From positions 130-64,129 of the forward strand of contig NZ_AQXH01000001.1 in assembly GCF_000375465.1 (NCBI RefSeq): a stretch of 64,000 bases of DNA. Reading direction: 5' to 3'. This document shows positions 54,377 through 63,255 of the stretch, piece after piece; the first letter of the stretch is position 1, and each line of letters opens with the position of its first letter. This DNA comes from Balneola vulgaris DSM 17893. Lineage in GTDB: Bacteria; Bacteroidota; Rhodothermia; Balneolales; Balneolaceae. The notes beneath the pieces are model-generated. The model did no database searches and was not told the DNA's origin. It saw only the letters and a program-made list of their open reading frames with translations. Made by a program: the position numbers and the translations under genes.

Positions 54377-55972
54377 ATGAACAAATACGACGTAATTATT
54401 ATTGGTTCGGGGCACAATGGGCTAACTACGGGGTGTTATCTAGCCAAATCAGGTAAAAAGATTTTAGTACTCGAACGCCGCGATACTATTGGGGGCGCTG
54501 TTTGTACCGAAACTATGTTCAAGTCGCCTGAAAATCCACATGGTTTTCGAATGGACGTTGGTTCCTCGGTTCACATCATGATTCATCAAACAGGGATTAT
54601 CGAAGAACTAGAGCTCGAAAAATATGGCTTAGAATATATCGATATGGACCCCATCATGTCGTATCCCGTGCCAACGGGTAAAGGGGTAATACACTTTTTT
54701 AAGGATGTTGAACGAACCCTAGAATCTATTGCTAAAGTAGCTCCAGAGGATGTTCAGAACTATAAAGACTTTATAAAGTTCTGGGGGAAGATAAATCAAG
54801 GAGTGTTAAAAGCGTTTATGACAGCACCTTCTGCTAAAAATATTTTTGCTGAAATGGCTCTTCAACAAATGAAAGAAGGAGCAATGTTCAATAAAGGGGA
54901 ACAAACAGCAGGCCTTCAAAAAATCCTATCAAGTTATGGTAAGGTTGTAGATGATGCTTTTGATAACCCATATATGAAAGCGCCATTGTTGTGGTTTGCA
55001 GCTCAGTCTGGTCCTCTACCTGATCATTCAGCTACGGGCGATTTTGTTGGATGGCAATCGATGTTGCATGAAAGTGGAGCCAAACACCCAAGAGGAGGGA
55101 GTGGTATGCTCACACAAGCCATGAAGAACCTAATTGAAGCATATGGTGGCGAGGTAAGAAGTAATAGTCCTGTTGAGAAAATAATGATTGAACAGGGTAA
55201 AGCCATCGGAGTTCGAACCGAATCAGGAGAAGAATTTAAAGCGGATATCATAGTTTCGAATGCCCATGTTCAAACCACTATGATGAAAATGGTAGGTCGG
55301 GAACATTTAGAAGATTCGATGTTTAAGAAGGTTAAAAACATCAATGTTGGAAATGGCTTTGGAATGGTAATTCGGTGTGCAGTAGAAGAATTACCGATTT
55401 ATACTGCCGCTCCAGAAGACCCTTACATACACAATGGTATTCAGCTACTAGCACCTTCAGTTCAGTACATGAAAAATGCGATAGGAGATTACACAAAGGG
55501 GTTGCCTCCAGAGAAGCCAGCGGCACTTGCTATGACCTTCTCTGCCATAGATCCAGATGTAGCTTTAGATGGCAAGCATACTATGTTTGTTTGGGCTCAA
55601 TGGCATCCTTATGAACTAGCGAATGGAGTTCAGTGGGATGATATTCGTGAGCGTGAAGCCCAAAAGATTTACGATGTAGTGGTGGATTATGCGCCAAATA
55701 TGAAAGGCAAGTTGATAGATTGGTACATTCAATCGCCTTTAGATATAGAACGCAAACATGGGTTATTGAAGGGAAATGTAATGCACGTAGAAATGAGCTT
55801 CGATCAGATGTTTATGTTTAGGCCGATTCCCGAAATGAGTCAGTATGAAACCCCGATTAAAAATTTATATCTATCCTGTGCATCTTGCCATCCTGGTGGG
55901 GGTGTTTTTGGTGCTGCAGGACATAATGCTGCTCAAGTAATTCTGAAAAAACATAAAAAATCGTGGTTTTAG
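54377..55972 (+). CDS. FAD-dependent oxidoreductase, CrtI/PYROXD2-like
   Basis: A 531-residue flavoprotein. The N-terminal motif DVIIIGSGHNGLTTGCYLAK (5-24) and the next strand VLERRDTIGGA are typical. MLTQAMKNLIEAYGGEVRSN and VSNAHVQTTM belong to the substrate and FAD domains, and the C-terminal CHPGGGVFGAAGHNAA closes the FAD site. The branch is the phytoene desaturase-like group near human PYROXD2, with no proven bacterial substrate. It differs from the CrtI-like protein at 23006. The alr gene starts 27 bases on. Confidence 0.78.
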   Translation: MNKYDVIIIGSGHNGLTTGCYLAKSGKKILVLERRDTIGGAVCTETMFKSPENPHGFRMDVGSSVHIMIHQTGIIEELELEKYGLEYIDMDPIMSYPVPTGKGVIHFFKDVERTLESIAKVAPEDVQNYKDFIKFWGKINQGVLKAFMTAPSAKNIFAEMALQQMKEGAMFNKGEQTAGLQKILSSYGKVVDDAFDNPYMKAPLLWFAAQSGPLPDHSATGDFVGWQSMLHESGAKHPRGGSGMLTQAMKNLIEAYGGEVRSNSPVEKIMIEQGKAIGVRTESGEEFKADIIVSNAHVQTTMMKMVGREHLEDSMFKKVKNINVGNGFGMVIRCAVEELPIYTAAPEDPYIHNGIQLLAPSVQYMKNAIGDYTKGLPPEKPAALAMTFSAIDPDVALDGKHTMFVWAQWHPYELANGVQWDDIREREAQKIYDVVVDYAPNMKGKLIDWYIQSPLDIERKHGLLKGNVMHVEMSFDQMFMFRPIPEMSQYETPIKNLYLSCASCHPGGGVFGAAGHNAAQVILKKHKKSWF

Positions 55973-55999
55973 TAAAACCTCAAAAGTAGACGAAATTCA

Positions 56000-57061
56000 T
56001 TGAGATCTATACTCACAATTCATTGTTCTAAATTAGTTCATAATCTAAATGCCGTTAAAGCTCAGCTCAAAGATGGTGTGAAAGTTTATGCTGTGGTAAA
56101 AGACAATGCCTATGGCCATGGGATAGAAGGAATTGCCAAATATCTTGCACCTAAAGTGGACGGCTTTTGTGTGGCTAGAGTAGAGGAAGGCATCACTCTA
56201 AGAACAATAGGTATTCAGAATCCGATTTTAGTATTTGAGCTTCCAGAATTAGAAAAGGCCAGTTGGTTTAAAGAACACAATTTGATAGCGACCGTTGGGG
56301 ATATAAATGATTTCGATACTTTGGTAGATGGCACCCAGTATCATATCAATTTTGATACAGGCATGGGGCGACTTGGAATCCCATATTCACAATATGAATT
56401 AGCGATTGAGAAGTATAAATCATCGTCTCAGTTGACATGCACGGGGATATACACACATTTTGCCACAGCGGATGTACTAGATAGCGAAGGCGTTGTAAGT
56501 CAGCTCGCAAGATTTACAGAAGTAAGGAAGGCATTTCCATCTAATATTATGGCCCACACTGCTAATACAGGAGCCATTTTTAACTATTCAGATTTAGAGA
56601 TACAGTTCGATGCTGTAAGGCCTGGCGTATGTTTATATGGCTATGCTCCAGGTTCCACTAAAATAGATGCTCTAATCCCCGTGATAGAATGGGAGTCTCA
56701 TATTCTTCAAACACGTGCAGTACAAAAAGGGGATAATATTGGCTATGGTGCAAGCTGGGTAGCTCCAGAAGACGGATACATAGGAACAGTACCTGTTGGT
56801 TATAGTGATGGGATTCAACGGCGTTTAGGAGGGAAAATTCAGCTTAAAGTAAATGGGAAACTATACCCTCAAGTAGGAAGAATAACTATGGACTACATCG
56901 GAATATTCACACCTACAAATGACTTCCATAAAGGGGATAAAGTAGCACTTCTAAACGACAAGGAATTAAGTGCAGAGGTATGGGCTCAACTAAATGAAAC
57001 CATACCCTACGAAGTCACAACTGCTTTAAATAGTAGAATTAAAAGGGTTTTTAAAGACTGA
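56000..57061 (+). CDS. alr: Alanine racemase
   Basis: A 353-residue PLP enzyme that makes D-alanine for peptidoglycan. The PLP Lys34 is in VYAVVKDNAYGHG, the substrate loop in FDTGMGRLGI, the catalytic Tyr region in GYGASWVAPEDGYIGTVPVG and the C-terminal MDYIGIF. The frame opens with TTG at 56000 and no ATG lies nearby before the conserved start, so a TTG start is likely. It converges on the FKBP-like gene with a five-base gap. Confidence 0.95.
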   Translation: MRSILTIHCSKLVHNLNAVKAQLKDGVKVYAVVKDNAYGHGIEGIAKYLAPKVDGFCVARVEEGITLRTIGIQNPILVFELPELEKASWFKEHNLIATVGDINDFDTLVDGTQYHINFDTGMGRLGIPYSQYELAIEKYKSSSQLTCTGIYTHFATADVLDSEGVVSQLARFTEVRKAFPSNIMAHTANTGAIFNYSDLEIQFDAVRPGVCLYGYAPGSTKIDALIPVIEWESHILQTRAVQKGDNIGYGASWVAPEDGYIGTVPVGYSDGIQRRLGGKIQLKVNGKLYPQVGRITMDYIGIFTPTNDFHKGDKVALLNDKELSAEVWAQLNETIPYEVTTALNSRIKRVFKD

Positions 57062-57066
57062 GTCTT

Positions 57067-57585
57067 TTAGTAAGCAATCTCTACTAATTCGAAGTCAACT
57101 CGGATAGTGTCTCCAGAGTTATTGAATTCTGGAGGAAAGATTAACACTCTCTTACCACCTTCTTTCATGCCTACTACACCTTCAGCCATATATGGAGTAT
57201 TGATGCGTAATTTATTACTCCCAATAGTTGTAAAGCGTGTATCTACAACTTGAAAATTGAAAATAGAAACAAATCCCGTTGTCTCAGTGCTTCCATCTTC
57301 ATAGGTACTACCAATAATATTATCTATGGTAGTAATATTTCGCTGCCAAGCTGTGAAGTGAAAGGAAACATCGTCTCTAGTTTGAATAGCTAATTCACCA
57401 CTACCTTCTTGAATGTCGTAATAAATTACACCTGATTCAGTAGTGTCTTTAGTAGCTCCTTCAATAGAAAATGGAGCAGGTACGGTAGTGTAATCTCTAC
57501 GAATGAAATCATTATTGCCGTCATCACACTGGATAATGAAAATGGAAAGAGAAAATAGAAGTAAGAATGAAATGCGCGTCTTCAA
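57067..57585 (-). CDS. FKBP-like lipoprotein
   Basis: A 172-residue protein with a lipoprotein signal (lipobox-like FIIQC, Cys20). A degenerate FKBP domain follows: GVIYYDIQEGSG near 53, VSFHFTAWQR near 88, MAEGVVGMKEGGKRVLIFPPE near 132 and a last strand TIRVDFELVEI. The GM-x-x-GGKR core is clear, but several active-site aromatic residues of FKBP are not evident, so isomerase activity is uncertain. It likely acts as a periplasmic or outer-membrane chaperone-like lipoprotein. Confidence 0.75.
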   Translation of the reverse strand: MKTRISFLLLFSLSIFIIQCDDGNNDFIRRDYTTVPAPFSIEGATKDTTESGVIYYDIQEGSGELAIQTRDDVSFHFTAWQRNITTIDNIIGSTYEDGSTETTGFVSIFNFQVVDTRFTTIGSNKLRINTPYMAEGVVGMKEGGKRVLIFPPEFNNSGDTIRVDFELVEIAY

Positions 57586-57687
57586 ATGACTTTAGCTTTG
57601 GTTAGTAAAAATTATGCTCTATAAACTAATGAACATTAGTTTTAGTATCTGCCTAAGATAAAAGGAATGACTTTAAAATACCTATCC

Positions 57688-58527
57688 TCATTCGCTATTT
57701 AATGCCGCTTTTAATGCCTTTTCTCGTTGTTTGAGAGCAACTTTACTTACAAATATTGAGAACTCATATAAAACTGTAAGTGGTATAGCTATCAATATCT
57801 GAGAAACGGGATCAGGTGGAGTTAAAAATGCAGCAACCACCAAGCATGCGACGAGTGCATGGCGGCGGTAATGGCGTAAAAATTCGGGGGTCAGAATTCC
57901 AATTTTACTCAAGGCATAACTTACAACGGGTATCTGAAAAATCATTCCACAGGATATCACCCACATGCTCAATGAACTGAAGTAAGAGTTAATATCGAAA
58001 TCATTACGAACCGCTTCAGATATTGAAAAGGAAGCAAAGAACTGCAATGCAAATGGAACCAAAATGAGGTAACCAAATGCTACACCAAGTAAAAAGAATA
58101 GGGTGATGAAAAAGGCTGTTATAACCGTTTTCTTCTTTGTTGAAACTTCAAAAGCGGGTTCAACAAACGACCACAATTGATAAAACAGAATAGGAGAGCC
58201 GATTACCAAACCTACTATAAACAGAACCCCCCAAAAGGTAAAGAACTGCCCCGGTAAACGCCTACTTTGAAGGGTTAAATCAATAGCATCGATACGAATG
58301 ATGTCATACATGAAGAAGTCGGCATTAGCAGGCCCCAATAAAATGGTATTTACGAAGTAATCGGAAAATATAAACGCAACTACAACTCCAACTAAAACAC
58401 CTATCAACCCTTTTACAATGCGCCAACGGAGTTCTTCTAGGTGTTCTAGAAAACTCATCGTTGAGGTGCGGTCCTCGGGCTTGGGAGCCTTAGGAGGGTT
58501 TTTCTGCATGATCTGACGTTCGCTCAA
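57688..58527 (-). CDS. tatC: Sec-independent translocase subunit TatC
   Basis: A 279-residue, six-helix protein that recognises twin-arginine signal peptides. The N-terminal FLEHLEELRWRIVKGLIG is the conserved cytoplasmic start, and PILFYQLWSFVEPAF and the late FLTPPDPVSQILIAIPLTVLYE are TatC hallmarks. No tatA gene is adjacent. It lies 13 bases after glyA on the same strand and is probably the last gene of the rpiB-glyA-tatC transcript. Confidence 0.95.
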   Translation of the reverse strand: MSERQIMQKNPPKAPKPEDRTSTMSFLEHLEELRWRIVKGLIGVLVGVVVAFIFSDYFVNTILLGPANADFFMYDIIRIDAIDLTLQSRRLPGQFFTFWGVLFIVGLVIGSPILFYQLWSFVEPAFEVSTKKKTVITAFFITLFFLLGVAFGYLILVPFALQFFASFSISEAVRNDFDINSYFSSLSMWVISCGMIFQIPVVSYALSKIGILTPEFLRHYRRHALVACLVVAAFLTPPDPVSQILIAIPLTVLYEFSIFVSKVALKQREKALKAALNSE

Positions 58528-58540
58528 GCTACTTCCGCTT

Positions 58541-59839
58541 TTAGGCCGTTATGAAGTCGTACAGAGGGAATTGCTCACACAATGCCTCAACTTCTTGGGT
58601 TACTTTTGCATGCACGGTTTCATTCTCAGGATCTTGAATTACACGATCGATGAGTTTTGCCACTGTACGAAATTCTTCTTCACCAAAACCACGAGTTGTC
58701 ATAGCCGGCGAACCAATTCTGATTCCTGAAGTTACAAATGGACTTTCAGTGTCAAACGGTACCATGTTCTTATTCACGGTAATTGCTGCATGACCGAGCG
58801 CTTCTTCTGCTAATTTACCCGTCACACCTTTATTACGGAGGTCAATAAGAATTAAGTGATTGTCGGTTCCACCACTAACAATGTCATAACCCATAGCCAT
58901 GAACTCATCAGCCATAGCTTTAGCATTAGCAATCACCTGAGTTTGATAGTCTTTGAAATCAGGTTGTAGTGCTTCACCATAGGCAACAGCTTTAGCGGCT
59001 ATCACATGCATAAGTGGACCACCTTGAGTACCTGGGAATACTGCAGAATCTAATACTTCACTCCAGTTTTTCACTCGGCCAGACTTTGGAGCCACAACAC
59101 CTAAGGTGTTTTCGCCATCTTTACCGATTAATATCATTCCACCACGAGGTCCGCGCAAAGTTTTATGCGTAGTAGTTGTAACTACGTGTGCATGAGGGAG
59201 TGGGCTTTTTAAATGACCGGTAGCAATCAAACCTGCTGTATGCGCCATATCCATCCAAAGGTAAGCACCTACTTCATCAGCAATGCTTCTGAATGCCTCG
59301 TAATCATAATCACGAGAATATGCGGAAGCTCCAATTGAAATCATTTTAGGCTGAACGGCTTTCGCTTTCTCGCGAATCTTGTCATAGTCTAAGCGACCCG
59401 TTTCTTTTTCTACACCATAAAATTCAGGCTTAAAATAGATACCTGAAAAATTTACATGAGAACCGTGCGTTAAGTGTCCACCATGAGAAAGGTCAAAGCC
59501 TAACAAAGTTTCACCTGGCTTCATAAAAGCTAGATATACAGCTGCATTGGCTGAGGCACCAGAATGAGGTTGAACGTTTACCCAGTCGGCGTTATACAAT
59601 TTTTTAGCTCTATCACGAGCGATGTCTTCCACTACATCTACAAACTCACAACCACCATAGTACCTTTTACCAGGGTAGCCTTCCGCGTATTTATTTGTGA
59701 GTACACTGCCTTGAGCTTCCATCACCGCTTTTGAGGTGAAATTCTCAGAAGCTATAAGTTCAAGGTTTAAATTTTGTCTATTCGTTTCTTTCCCGAGTAA
59801 GTCAAAGATCTTTGAATCTTGTTCATTCAGTGATTTCAT
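58541..59839 (-). CDS. glyA: Serine hydroxymethyltransferase
   Basis: A 432-residue PLP enzyme that converts serine and tetrahydrofolate to glycine and 5,10-methylene-THF. [37 protein letters not shown], the PLP-Lys segment [14 protein letters not shown] and TNGTDNHL-like [13 protein letters not shown] are all in place. Length is typical. The rpiB stop lies nine bases upstream and tatC follows after 13 bases, so the three are very likely one operon. It also links to the folate genes at 27.8-29.9 kb. Confidence 0.97.
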   Translation of the reverse strand: MKSLNEQDSKIFDLLGKETNRQNLNLELIASENFTSKAVMEAQGSVLTNKYAEGYPGKRYYGGCEFVDVVEDIARDRAKKLYNADWVNVQPHSGASANAAVYLAFMKPGETLLGFDLSHGGHLTHGSHVNFSGIYFKPEFYGVEKETGRLDYDKIREKAKAVQPKMISIGASAYSRDYDYEAFRSIADEVGAYLWMDMAHTAGLIATGHLKSPLPHAHVVTTTTHKTLRGPRGGMILIGKDGENTLGVVAPKSGRVKNWSEVLDSAVFPGTQGGPLMHVIAAKAVAYGEALQPDFKDYQTQVIANAKAMADEFMAMGYDIVSGGTDNHLILIDLRNKGVTGKLAEEALGHAAITVNKNMVPFDTESPFVTSGIRIGSPAMTTRGFGEEEFRTVAKLIDRVIQDPENETVHAKVTQEVEALCEQFPLYDFITA

Positions 59840-59848
59840 GTGAGGAGC

Positions 59849-60289
59849 TTACTTTGTAGTTAGTGATTCAATTTTATTAACTCGGCGTTCATGGCGACCA
59901 CCTTCAAATTCAGTATCGAGCCAAGTTTTAATAATTTCTTCAAGCTGTTCTTTGCTCAATTCACGGCCTGGTAAACACATGATGTTTGCGTTATTATGAA
60001 GGCGTGTCATCTCAGCTACTTTTGCTGAATACACTAAACCAGCACGTACTTTTGGGTATTTATTTGCCGTCATACAAACACCTTGGCCACTGCCACAAAC
60101 AATGATGCCTTGATCATACTCACCATTATTAACACGTTCGGAAACTTGTACAGCAAATTCAGGATAGTCTACAGAGTCTTCAGAATGAGTACCAAAATCG
60201 ATGGGAGTCTGGCCTAAATTCTCTAGAATTTCTTTTACTTGTTCTTTAGCGGAATAACCTGCGTGATCGCTCGCAATTGGGATAATCAT
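59849..60289 (-). CDS. rpiB: Ribose-5-phosphate isomerase B
   Basis: A 146-residue enzyme interconverting ribose 5-phosphate and ribulose 5-phosphate. I choose the ATG at 60287-60289, giving the conserved start MIIPIASDHAGYSAKE; an in-frame TTG at 60322 would add eleven unconserved residues. IIVCGSGQGVCMTANK carries the catalytic Cys and MTRLHNNANIMCLPGRE the His. Length is normal. It is the first gene of the rpiB-glyA-tatC run. Confidence 0.94.
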   Translation of the reverse strand: MIIPIASDHAGYSAKEQVKEILENLGQTPIDFGTHSEDSVDYPEFAVQVSERVNNGEYDQGIIVCGSGQGVCMTANKYPKVRAGLVYSAKVAEMTRLHNNANIMCLPGRELSKEQLEEIIKTWLDTEFEGGRHERRVNKIESLTTK

Positions 60290-60391
60290 TAATCGTGATT
60301 TAAGGTGAGTAAAGAGACCCAAATATCTCTAAAAAATCACTTAGTTTAAAGCTTTTAAACAAACCAACTATATTTTTTAGTAGATACCAAT

Positions 60392-61207
60392 ATGCCACAT
60401 TCATTACCCTACAAGAATGAACTAAAAATAGCGATGGAAGCAGCCGATATTGCTAGCAATATTATTCTAGATTATCGCAACTCAAAAGCATTTGATATAG
60501 AATTAAAGGGTAAAAATGATTTAGTAACCGATGCTGATGTAGCATCTGAGAAAGCAATCATCTCTCATATCTCAAAACAATTTCCAAATGATTCATTTTT
60601 AGCGGAAGAAACATCAAATGAATTAAGTTTGCCAAAAGGACGCGTTTGGATTATTGATCCGATTGATGGCACTACTAACTTCGCACACGGGTTTCCTGTG
60701 TTTTGTGTATCGATAGCATTGTGGGAGAATGGGCAACCAATTGTAGGCTTGGTAAAAGAAGTAGCTAAAGGAGAATTATTCTATGCTACAAAAGGAGGAG
60801 GGGCTTGGCTAGGTGAGCAAAGATTGAACGTCTCAAAATTAACCGATCCATCTCAGAGTTTATTAGGTACTGGTTTCCCTTACACCAGCTTCACTTATGT
60901 AGATGAGTATCTGTCATTGTTTAAGAGTTTGATGCAATCAACGCATGGTATTCGACGTCCTGGAGCTGCATCGTACGACTTATGCTGTGTAGCCGCTGGC
61001 CGTTTTGATGGTTTTTTTGAACTGGGATTAAGCCCATGGGATGTAGCAGCAGGTGCCCTCATTATACTAGAAGCAGGTGGAAGCTTAACTGACTGGGGCA
61101 AAGGGGATAACTGGTTGTTTGGTAAACAAATTATTGGTGGAAACGAAACTATGGTTCAATTTCTACAGCAACAAATTGATACTCACTTTTATAAGCTGAA
61201 TACTTAA
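60392..61207 (+). CDS. Inositol monophosphatase family protein
   Basis: A 271-residue Mg-dependent phosphatase of the SuhB/CysQ/IMPase group. GKNDLVTDADVASEKAI holds the first Asp and LAEETS the Glu. The signature WIIDPIDGTTNFAHG (about 88-102) and LSPWDVAAGALIILEAGG near 210 complete the metal site. Substrates may be inositol-1-phosphate, fructose-1,6-bisphosphate or a nucleotide phosphate. Its stop codon directly abuts the stop of the convergent bshB1 gene. Confidence 0.9.
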   Translation: MPHSLPYKNELKIAMEAADIASNIILDYRNSKAFDIELKGKNDLVTDADVASEKAIISHISKQFPNDSFLAEETSNELSLPKGRVWIIDPIDGTTNFAHGFPVFCVSIALWENGQPIVGLVKEVAKGELFYATKGGGAWLGEQRLNVSKLTDPSQSLLGTGFPYTSFTYVDEYLSLFKSLMQSTHGIRRPGAASYDLCCVAAGRFDGFFELGLSPWDVAAGALIILEAGGSLTDWGKGDNWLFGKQIIGGNETMVQFLQQQIDTHFYKLNT

Positions 61208-61936
61208 TTATCGTTTAACTTTTGAACCAAGAAATACATCAAAATTATTGAGAGGTACGGGGCCGTTGTAATACTTAAAGGGTTCACCATACTCGAAACC
61301 TCCTAAATGGCCGAAGTAACGCGCCCTCGCTTCTACTTGCTTGAAGTAATCTTCACTAGAGATATAGGTCGCTGGTTCATCACCTTCATTGTGAACGTTA
61401 AACTGTGTGGCAAAAGCTAGAATAGATTCTTTCTTCTGTTGCCAAAAACCAGAGATGTCATAAATGAAATCATACTCAATGGGTCGATCTTGCATATAAT
61501 GTAGTATATGAGATGGCCTCCAAGGCGATTGGGAAGAAGTTTCTATGTTCTTTAACCCACTATAAAAAAGACTATCAATTAACAAGTTGGTGGCTTTGAT
61601 ATGATCTGGATGGCGATCAAATGGAGCACCGATGAGGCAAACCTCGGGTTGAGTCTCTCGAACAACTTCAATCACTTTAAGTTGATTAGTACGTGTATTT
61701 TCAAGGATGGAATCTCCAAGGTTTAAATTCTTTCGGTAACTCAAACCAAGAATTTCTGATGCCTTAGCAGCTTCTTTGGCTCTAATTTCAACACTTCCTC
61801 TAGTCCCCATTTCACCTTGTGTGAGGTCTACAACGCCTACTTTTTTACCTTCGCTACTTAACGAACTTATAGTTCCACCAATATTTAATTCGGCGTCATC
61901 GGGGTGCGCAGCAAATACTAAAACGTCTAGTTTCAT
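61208..61936 (-). CDS. bshB1: Bacillithiol biosynthesis deacetylase BshB1
   Basis: A 242-residue LmbE/PIG-L zinc deacetylase that removes acetyl from GlcNAc-malate in bacillithiol synthesis. The zinc motif is VFAAHPDDAELNIGGT (7-22), followed by LTQGEMGTRGSVEIRAKEA, NLGDS and RHPDH near 110. The C-terminal ARYFGHLGGFEYGEPF segment and the length fit BshB1. The presence of this gene predicts bacillithiol as the low-molecular-weight thiol. bshA and bshC are not in the window. It is divergent from the ABC permease gene. Confidence 0.92.
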   Translation of the reverse strand: MKLDVLVFAAHPDDAELNIGGTISSLSSEGKKVGVVDLTQGEMGTRGSVEIRAKEAAKASEILGLSYRKNLNLGDSILENTRTNQLKVIEVVRETQPEVCLIGAPFDRHPDHIKATNLLIDSLFYSGLKNIETSSQSPWRPSHILHYMQDRPIEYDFIYDISGFWQQKKESILAFATQFNVHNEGDEPATYISSEDYFKQVEARARYFGHLGGFEYGEPFKYYNGPVPLNNFDVFLGSKVKR

Positions 61937-62022
61937 TGTAGAAAATTTAAAGTGGTGATTATTTTCAAAGAGAGTGCAACGTAATTAATTTACACCCGTA
62001 AAGGTCGCCGAACTTCATCAAA

Positions 62023-63255
62023 ATGTCTATGAGAATATTTACTAGCCTCACCGAAGGACTTAGAATTGCATTTCGAGCTCTGAGTATCAACAAAGTACGA
62101 TCTGTTTTAACGGCTCTTTGTATCATTATTGGAATTACGATGGTTACGGTTGTGGATGCCGTAACTACAGGAATGGATGAGACTTTTGATAGAAGTATGG
62201 CCATGTTAGGCACTAACGTGGTTTATATCGAAAAGTGGCCTTGGGATGATGATTTAGAATGGTGGGAGATCATGAATCGCCCTGAAATTGAATTATCGTA
62301 TCGTGATTTTCTACAAGAGCGAAGTAAGTTAGCTTCTGAGATTTCAGCTTATGCTCAAAGAGGCACGAATATTAAGTACAAGGGGGAAACAGCCGAAAGG
62401 GTTGGGATTGTGGGTGCCACAGCAAATCATTTGTTAGTACAAGGAATGAACATTGTAAGGGGGCGGATGTTCACAGAGCAAGAAGTTCGAAATGTTAGTA
62501 AAGTAATTGTGCTTGGGCAATCGCTAGTAGATGGGCTATTTGAAGAGAATGAAGATCCTTTAGGGAAACAGGTTAAAATTAGAGGACGAAAGTTTACTGT
62601 TATTGGAGTGCTTGAAAAACAGGGAATGTTTTTAGGCTTAGGGGATGCCGACAACCAAGTAATCATACCGGTTAAAACATATGGTACTCTTTTTGGATTG
62701 AAAAATGATGTGCGATTAGGAGTGAAATTTCCCGATGAAGAAACATTTATTGACGGAGAATACGAAATTGAAGGTTTGATGCGCCAAGTGCGCCAACTGG
62801 ATGCCGCAGAAGACAATGATTTTGCTATCAACAAACCTCAAGCTTTCGAGGAAGTTTTATCTCAGTTCAAAAACGGCTTGTATATGGGGGGCTTTGTGCT
62901 AGTAGGCTTGTCGTTATTAATTGGAGGGATCGGAATTATGAATATCATGTTTGTTTCCGTTCGTGAACGTACCAAAGAAATTGGGATACGAAAAGCTGTA
63001 GGAGCTAAATCATGGGAGATTCTCAGTCAATTTCTAATTGAGTCTGTTACTATCTGTGTGGCTGGAGGAGTAATTGGAGTGATAATTGCAGGTATTCTAA
63101 CACTCATCATTGATCAATTTTTTACAGCAACTATGAATGTGAGTGTGGTGGCTTTTGCCTTTATACTTTGCTCACTGGTTGGAGTCATATTTGGTTTTAT
63201 ACCCGCATATAGAGCAGCAAAGTCGGATCCTATTGAATCACTAAGGTTTGAATAA
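62023..63255 (+). CDS. MacB/FtsX-type ABC transporter permease
   Basis: A 410-residue permease. An N-terminal helix (about 25-46) is followed by a large periplasmic MacB-PCD domain (about 50-270). Three C-terminal helices (about 285-310, 335-365 and 372-395) make the FtsX domain, with the conserved ERTKEIGIRKAVGAK loop near 320. Such proteins couple to a separate ATPase for export, or for mechanical signalling. No ATP-binding gene is visible before it, so it may lie beyond the right edge or elsewhere. The next permease overlaps its stop by one base. Confidence 0.88.
   Translation: MSMRIFTSLTEGLRIAFRALSINKVRSVLTALCIIIGITMVTVVDAVTTGMDETFDRSMAMLGTNVVYIEKWPWDDDLEWWEIMNRPEIELSYRDFLQERSKLASEISAYAQRGTNIKYKGETAERVGIVGATANHLLVQGMNIVRGRMFTEQEVRNVSKVIVLGQSLVDGLFEENEDPLGKQVKIRGRKFTVIGVLEKQGMFLGLGDADNQVIIPVKTYGTLFGLKNDVRLGVKFPDEETFIDGEYEIEGLMRQVRQLDAAEDNDFAINKPQAFEEVLSQFKNGLYMGGFVLVGLSLLIGGIGIMNIMFVSVRERTKEIGIRKAVGAKSWEILSQFLIESVTICVAGGVIGVIIAGILTLIIDQFFTATMNVSVVAFAFILCSLVGVIFGFIPAYRAAKSDPIESLRFE

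Noticed and set aside
62427-62834. 135-residue minus-strand frame inside the first MacB/FtsX gene
   Set aside because: Antisense shadow; very Ser/Pro-rich and without a family match.
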